From contig KN832559.1 in assembly GCA_000827205.1 (NCBI GenBank), forward strand, positions 1,822,136 through 1,857,251: a DNA stretch of 35,116 bases. Direction: 5' to 3'. Under the pieces are notes generated by a model. The model was not told where the DNA came from and ran no database searches. It saw nothing but the letters and a program-made list of their open reading frames with translations. Source of the DNA: Plicaturopsis crispa FD-325 SS-3. Lineage: Eukaryota > Basidiomycota > Agaricomycetes > Amylocorticiales > Amylocorticiaceae. Shown here in pieces: positions 30,251 through 35,116 of the stretch. Made by a program: the position numbers and the translations under genes. Positions within the stretch are counted from its first letter, which is position 1. Every line of letters begins with the position of its first letter.

Positions 30251-33200
30251 ATGCCTAAAACCTACAAGTCAAAACAGAACAAATCAAAAGCGTCGAAGAC
30301 GTACGCGGGGCGACCGTCGCCAGGAGATCCTCCCTTGTCGCCTGTTGCTCCCCCGCCCCCAGCTCGTCGCGCTCGGGCCCCGGTCGACGAGCCTCCTACG
30401 TCGCCTGCTCTGCCCCCGGCCCCCACCCGTCGTACTCGCGCTGCGGCTGCGGCTGCGGCAGCGGCAGCAGCAGCAGAGGCGGAAGCACCAGGGGCCGCCT
30501 CAAGAAACGGAGGACCTGGTGCCGCAAATGCCCCTCGTCCGCGTCACGAACAAGGTGGCGTGGTCAAGATGGGCCAGGGTGGTCAGAGGCATGCGCGCTC
30601 TGCTGCGCGCAAAACCGCTCGGCAGAAAGCAGCGGAGGAGAACGAGGAGGAGGAGGAGGAGGAGGAGGAGCCGAAGGTCGTCAAAGGTGATGGGAAGATT
30701 GGAGCGTCGTATGGACAAAAAAGCGGTCAGATGTTTGTTTCTGTCCCGGTATGTGCACATTCTTCACGATCGCGAGTCAAACTAACGGCCTGGGCGCTAT
30801 AGCCCAGCTCATACCCCACTGCTTCTGTGAGGCGCGGTGTTGAGGAGAGCATAAGCAGCCGCGCCGCGGGTCAACCGCGAGTGACTTCAAGTCCCGACCC
30901 AGTCGTGTCCCGTGCGCCGCTCACTGGTAGCCATCCAACTTCGAGTCAGGGCGCCAATGCCCTCAGCGAGGCCGACATTCGTTACCAACGGTTGATTGAC
31001 CGGGTGTCCAGGGAGTTGGCCGAGAGCGCGAGAAATGCGCCTTCCTCTGACCCTGCCTACGCCGATGACGCTGGGTACTCAGCGTCGCAGCGCGGTGGCG
31101 GCGCCACGGATCAAGATGAGGCGCACGGCGGAGGCGACACTACCGACGCCGACGAAGCCACCGACGAAGATCAAGCCACCGACAAAAACAACGGCGACGC
31201 CGACGCCGAAGACGCCACCGACGAAGATCAAGCCACCGACAAAAACAACGCCGACGCCGACGCCGACGACGCTACCGACGAAGATCAAGCCACCGACAAA
31301 AACAACGGCAACGCCGACGCCGAAGACGCCACCGACGAAGATCAAGCCACCGACAAAAACAACGGCGACGCCGACGCCGACGACGCTACCGACGAAGATC
31401 AAGCCACCGACAAAAACAACAAACACGGCGGGGGGGACGCCGACGACGAAGAAGCCACCGACGAAGATCAAGCCACCGACAAAAACAACAAACACGGCGG
31501 GGGGGACGCCGACGACGAAGAAGCCACCGACAAAAACAACGAGCAAGGCGGGGGGGAAGCCGACGATGAAGACGCCTCCGACGAGGATGGACCCACTGAC
31601 AAAATCAAGGCCAGCGGACGCCGCCCGCGTACCTCACGCACGATCCGGACGAAGACCGGCTCTCACCGCGACCGTGGAATGGCTGTCGAGAGCACCCCTT
31701 CGGGCAGCGACTACGAGGAAGACGCCGCCAAGCGCGAGAGGGTCGATGCAAAGAAAAGGAAGAGGGGAGACGATGTTTGGCGCACCGACGAGGAGGATGC
31801 GGAGGACGAGCGCGCATTCGAGGCGGAGGTCGAGGGCAGTATGCAAGGGAAGAGTCGGACGGGTAGGAAAGTCGGACAGAAAGTTTCGTCAAAGGTTGCA
31901 GCACCCGCCAGCCCTCCTGCGACCCTAGCTGGTCCAGCCTCGGTGGCTCCCGCATCTGACGAAGAGGAAGACGGCGACGATTTCCCGGATGTCGAGGGCG
32001 ACGACGATGACGAAGATTGGGAGAGGACCTCCGGACCATTTTCGAAGGCAGCGAAAGACGCCTGCATCGAGCTCGGTCGCCAATTCAATGCGAACGCCAA
32101 GGCCATCGCCCGCCAGTACGGGAAACGCAAGAGCGAGGTGCTCAAGCACGCAGGTGTCACCTTGCAGGCTACGCGGGGCACCAATGCCGCGTGCAAGTAT
32201 ACAATGTATCACGCACACCACTATCCTAAGGCCCCCGGCGGTGGGAAGGCGGCCCTGAAGGCGTACATGAGGGAGGTACGGGCTGCGTACCATGCCTTAG
32301 TGGACGGGAAGTCCAGCGAAGAGCGCGCAGAGGCACTGAAGCCAATTCTGAAGTGGTGCGAGGAGCACGAGAAGGGGAACTCGGGGCCCTCAGGAAAAAG
32401 CGCCAGCGCCCTGATGCAAGAGGCTGGTAGTCAATTCGATGACCTTGTGAGTTTCTTTGTTTTACCGCTGTCGGGGAACATGACTTAACACCTGTGTAGT
32501 CCCGTACCTACGACACGCACGGAGTAGTCGTTATGGGTGTCATTGTTTCAACATCAGAGGACGATGACGCTACGCGCATGAGCAGGATATTCGGTACCGA
32601 CGAAGCTATGCTGGACTTCGTCGAGGCCAACGAGTTCAACGTGCGGGTCTTTCTCAAGTGGCTCACAAACTGCATAGTGTACGTAGGGTTTTTCTTTGGC
32701 TGTGAGGCGCGACTAACATGATTCTGTAGGTGCCACAAGTACAGTGCAAATGGCGTGAATTTGCCTCTGATACCTGGGATGAAGGTCGATTCCGAGATAA
32801 AGGGGAAAGACAAGGCAGGTGTCAAGTCTAGCGAGGGAAAGGAGGGGCGGAAGCGGGACGCGATGCGGAAGGACGTGACGGACGAGATGCTCGCTCAACT
32901 TCGTGAGTTGAGTTGCTTGCCTACATTACGGTGTGGTGACTAATCATAAACAGGGGAGTTCATTCCGGACATTGCAGCGGTGCCGTGGGTCAAATGGCTC
33001 AATGTTGCGCGGCGGCACAAGCTGCAGATCGAGAATTGGCCCGCTGGGCTCAACGCCCCGGGGCCCGAGTTCAGATTCAAGCGTCTGGCGTCCGGTGACC
33101 TCGTCAAGCTCTTGGAAGGGGATGAAGACCAGGGCCGTGTTCGGATCGTTCGGTGGAAACCTAGTACGCCAACCTCAACAAGGAAATGATCAATTGTATG

Positions 33201-33385
33201 ACTGACCTTGCATTAGGTGACTTAGCACTGCCGGAAAGCTCACCGGAATTCGCCTCGGTGGGGCTGGTCATAGACGTCGCGGGAAATAAGCTGAAGCGGG
33301 TCATGGACAGCAAGGCATTTCTGAAGGAGCGGAGCGAGAAGAAAGGGAAGGGGAAAACCATCGAAATCGTCGACGAGGACGAGGA

Positions 33386-33417
<32 letters not shown>

Positions 33418-34610
33418 TTGCACCCGAGCCCACTCGGCCTGTCATCCCCCTACCACGACGCCACGCCTCCGTCAACCGCGAGGACAATCCTCCGCCTCTC
33501 AAGCGGAAGCGGGTCGATGACGACACTTCCACAGCGTCAAAGCGGACCCGCGCACATGTCGACCAGGGAGTAACTTCTACGCGCCTGGGTGCGCCTCCAG
33601 GAACCGGCGGTCAGCGCTCCGGGGCTGGGGGCAGATCTACCGTTTTGCCTCGGTCTCCATCGCGCGGTGTGCCTCGAGGGGACTTGGGGGCACCCCCGCG
33701 GTCCCGCGACGGTCGCGCGAGTATACAGGCGGCTCATGCCGGACGTAACCACACCAGCGGGCCTAACATGCGCACAAACTCAGTCGCTGATTCTGCAATC
33801 GGCTTGCGCGGAGAAGCACCCGCTGGATTCCGCGGCGGATCCGACCGTGGGCAAAGGTCGGGAGAACTCATGGGTCCTGCGGTGCGCGGGAACCGTGAGG
33901 AGAACGACGTCGATGTTGACGCCCCCGACTTTTCCGACGCGCAAACGCGCCGCCGCTCCAAGCCCAAGGCCCCAAGGTTCGATTACGAAGGCTTCGTGGC
34001 TTCGTTCCAGCGGGACGACACCCCGCCGCGTGCCTCGCGCCCGACATACCAGAGGCCCCCTAGCGTGGGGCCAGTAGATTGTGATGCGGACTTGCCCTTT
34101 GGACCCTACCAGATGCGTTCCGACGAAGGGTTCATAGACTGGCAGGGTAACTACTACGTGCCCGGAACTATGGCCGATCGCATCGAGCCTGCCGAACGTT
34201 TGCAGGGCCAGCGTAGTGGAACGACTCGACAAGCTCGAAGCGACGGTACGTCCTTTCGTCGCGTGCAGGCGACATCGCAAGGAACCCGTTCCTACGCGCA
34301 GGTGGCGCGGCAGCCGACTGCAGGACCGTCAAGGCAGCCGATTGCGGGACCGTCGAGGCAACCAACTGCGGGACCGTCGAGGCAACCAACTGCGGGACCA
34401 TCTCGGCAGCCAATGGCAGGGCCGTCGAGGCAGCAGGGGTCATCGAGGCAAAGCGGCGCGAGGCTGCAGCCCGTCAACGAGTACTCTAGCTCGCGATACC
34501 GCCCAGGACCGCCTATCGAGGAAGAGGTGGATGATGACATGGGCCTGGGGGAAGATAACATCCCCCGGATGATGGGTTACAACGCGTACAGTGAGTATGG
34601 GTCTGACTGA
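30251..34610 (+). CDS. large KDZ-cassette accessory protein, 1365 aa, function unknown
   Basis: Six exons: 30251-30748, 30803-32446, 32500-32678, 32730-32902, 32954-33163 and 33217-34610. Five GT-AG introns of 51-54 nt give one frame. Residues 1-166 are basic, Pro/Ala-rich with an alanine run and an E-rich stretch. Residues 285-423 are an acidic repeat. About 577-901 form a folded region (ELGRQFNANAKAIARQYGK, PWVKWLNVARRHKLQIENW, LNAPGPEFRFKRLASGDL). The remainder is low-complexity, with an acidic DED run, Arg/Gly/Ser-rich parts and an RQPTAGPS repeat near the end. The layout suggests a nuclear, chromatin- or DNA-associated protein, but no known domain was recognised. From memory, similar large proteins occur beside transposons in mushrooms. 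It is divergent from the 719-aa gene and shares its leader sequence. A GTGAGT near 34591 could extend it. Confidence 0.7.
31157..31573 (+). repeat. 57/69-bp coding minisatellite (ATDEDQATDKNN)
   Basis: Four 57-bp units starting at 31157, 31214, 31271 and 31328 are followed by two 69-bp units that add KHGGGDADDEE, then a shortened unit. All keep frame and encode Asp/Glu/Asn-rich peptide. Unit length changes by multiples of three, which implies selection for the frame or recent expansion. The opposite strand is also open but reads as a V/G/F-only peptide and is not a gene. Confidence 0.9.
34310..34440 (+). repeat. 24-bp coding repeat (RQPTAGPS)
   Basis: About five units of (C/A)GGCAGCC(G/A)ACTGC(A/G)GGACCGTC encode RQPTAGPS with minor changes near the C-terminus of the 1365-aa protein. 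Frame is kept throughout. Confidence 0.85.
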
Positions 34611-34889
34611 TCCATCATATCATCTCGTTGCGGGGCTTTTGTCTGTTGACGGTTGCTCAAGTGTGCTGCGGACGTTGGGGGCCGTTTTTTTGTTACAACT
34701 ATACTTTTGTCATCGTTTCTACTTGGGGGCTCAATCTTTATGAATATATGCGCCATCTTCCTCCCCATGCTCTTTGAATGCGCTATACCAGTGCTGCTTG
34801 TCTCATCTTTGCTATCCTCTACATTTTTCACTCAGGAGTTCGGTGGATTGTCCACGAACGTTTTAGAGGGAGGTTACCGTGATGTAGTG
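34611..34889. other. 3' flank of the accessory gene, no gene seen
   Basis: A T-rich stretch with a TTTATGAATATATG word at 34737-34750 could hold the poly(A) signal of the upstream gene. No coding feature is visible before the terminal array begins. Confidence 0.4.
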
Positions 34890-35116
34890 CACGGCCTTGT
34901 ACTAACTTTGGGCGGCCCTCCAGAGACCTGTGGGCGGCCCTGTGCCTACTATGGGCTGCCCACTTATACTGTGGGCTACCCTCGCGATGTGCGTGGGCTG
35001 CCCTTTGCGTACCGTGGGCGGCCCTCTACAGTGTTGTGGGCGGCCCTTCGTGGTTCTGTGGGCGGCCCTGTGCCTACTATGGGCTGCCCACTTATACTGT
35101 GGGCTACCCTCGCGAT
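34890..35116 (+). repeat. 21-22 bp tandem array, TACTGTGGGCGGCCC, right side of the KDZ block
   Basis: About ten units of TnCTGTGGGC(G/T)GCCCTnnn. A higher-order block, CTGTGGGCGGCCCTGTGCC through CTACCCTCGCGAT, occurs twice about 127 bp apart and runs to the last base, so the array continues outside the window. Its core matches the minus strand of the array at 20855-21255. Confidence 0.8.

Larger units (their letters stand above)
20855..35116. mobile_element. multi-gene KDZ transposon (inferred), right end outside the window
   Basis: The block carries a KDZ transposase, two large accessory genes and, at both sides, members of one 21-bp array family in inverted orientation, as expected for subterminal repeats. 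KDZ elements in Agaricomycetes are known to carry several genes, including TET/JBP oxygenases in some species; no TET/JBP signature (HxD...H) was found here. Terminal inverted repeats and a target duplication could not be identified, because the right terminus is missing and the left lies somewhere before about 20855. The limits are therefore those of the repeat arrays and the window. Confidence 0.5.

Noticed and set aside
31079-31546. 155-codon minus-strand frame of V, G and F
   Set aside because: It is the complement of the in-frame acidic minisatellite of the plus-strand gene.
20855-35116. TET/JBP oxygenase as KDZ cargo
   Set aside because: I looked for the HxD...H iron-binding pattern in the three cassette genes because KDZ elements often carry it, and found none.

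Overview
The window is eukaryotic nuclear DNA from a filamentous fungus, most likely a mushroom-forming basidiomycete (Agaricomycetes). Genes are split by 46-71 nt GT-AG introns. They include a KDZ (Kyakuja-Dileera-Zisupton) transposase with a CxC1-like cysteine cluster and the remains of a DIRS-order tyrosine-recombinase retrotransposon, both typical of such genomes. No housekeeping gene is recognisable. The whole 35 kb is a nest of mobile elements and satellite-like repeats.

Layout. (1) 1-2.2 kb: degenerate tandem repeats, including a 0.9 kb C-rich array. (2) 2.2-15.0 kb: a broken DIRS-type retroelement (gag-like, reverse transcriptase, RNase H and recombinase parts) opened by two insertions, A (4274-5936) and B (6540-13723). 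A and B belong to one family with TC...CTGA ends, sit between A and T without a visible target duplication, and lie in opposite orientation. B contains an array of palindromic GAGACG units. Into that array a 3.8 kb foldback element (7721-11521) has inserted, with an 8-bp target duplication (GGGACCGT). Inside the foldback is a 1.2 kb palindrome with almost no spacer. (3) 15.0-16.0 kb: short tandem repeats. (4) 16.08-19.85 kb: a five-exon gene joining an Ulp1-type cysteine protease to a DDE transposase in one frame, cut in its last exon by a third end of the A/B family. (5) 20.1-21.3 kb: tandem repeats, ending in a 21-bp array. (6) 21.4-34.6 kb: a three-gene KDZ cassette. (7) 34.9-35.1 kb: a second array of the same 21-bp family, inverted relative to the first.

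The most interesting part is the KDZ cassette. It holds an eight-exon transposase with no break that I can see (1146 aa) and an unrecognised 719-aa protein on the minus strand. A large 1365-aa accessory protein lies divergently on the plus strand. Each of the two divergent accessory genes is preceded by a putative 5'-UTR intron of exactly 200 nt. The two introns are about 93% identical without gaps by hand alignment, and the homology stops at the splice sites. A partial third copy lies between them. A palindromic motif, GACTnCGAGTC, recurs in the shared 5' region. With the inverted 21-bp arrays outside, the layout suggests one multi-gene transposon with co-regulated cargo and introner-like leader introns. 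This is inference: the splice sites were read by eye, and the right end of the element lies beyond the window.
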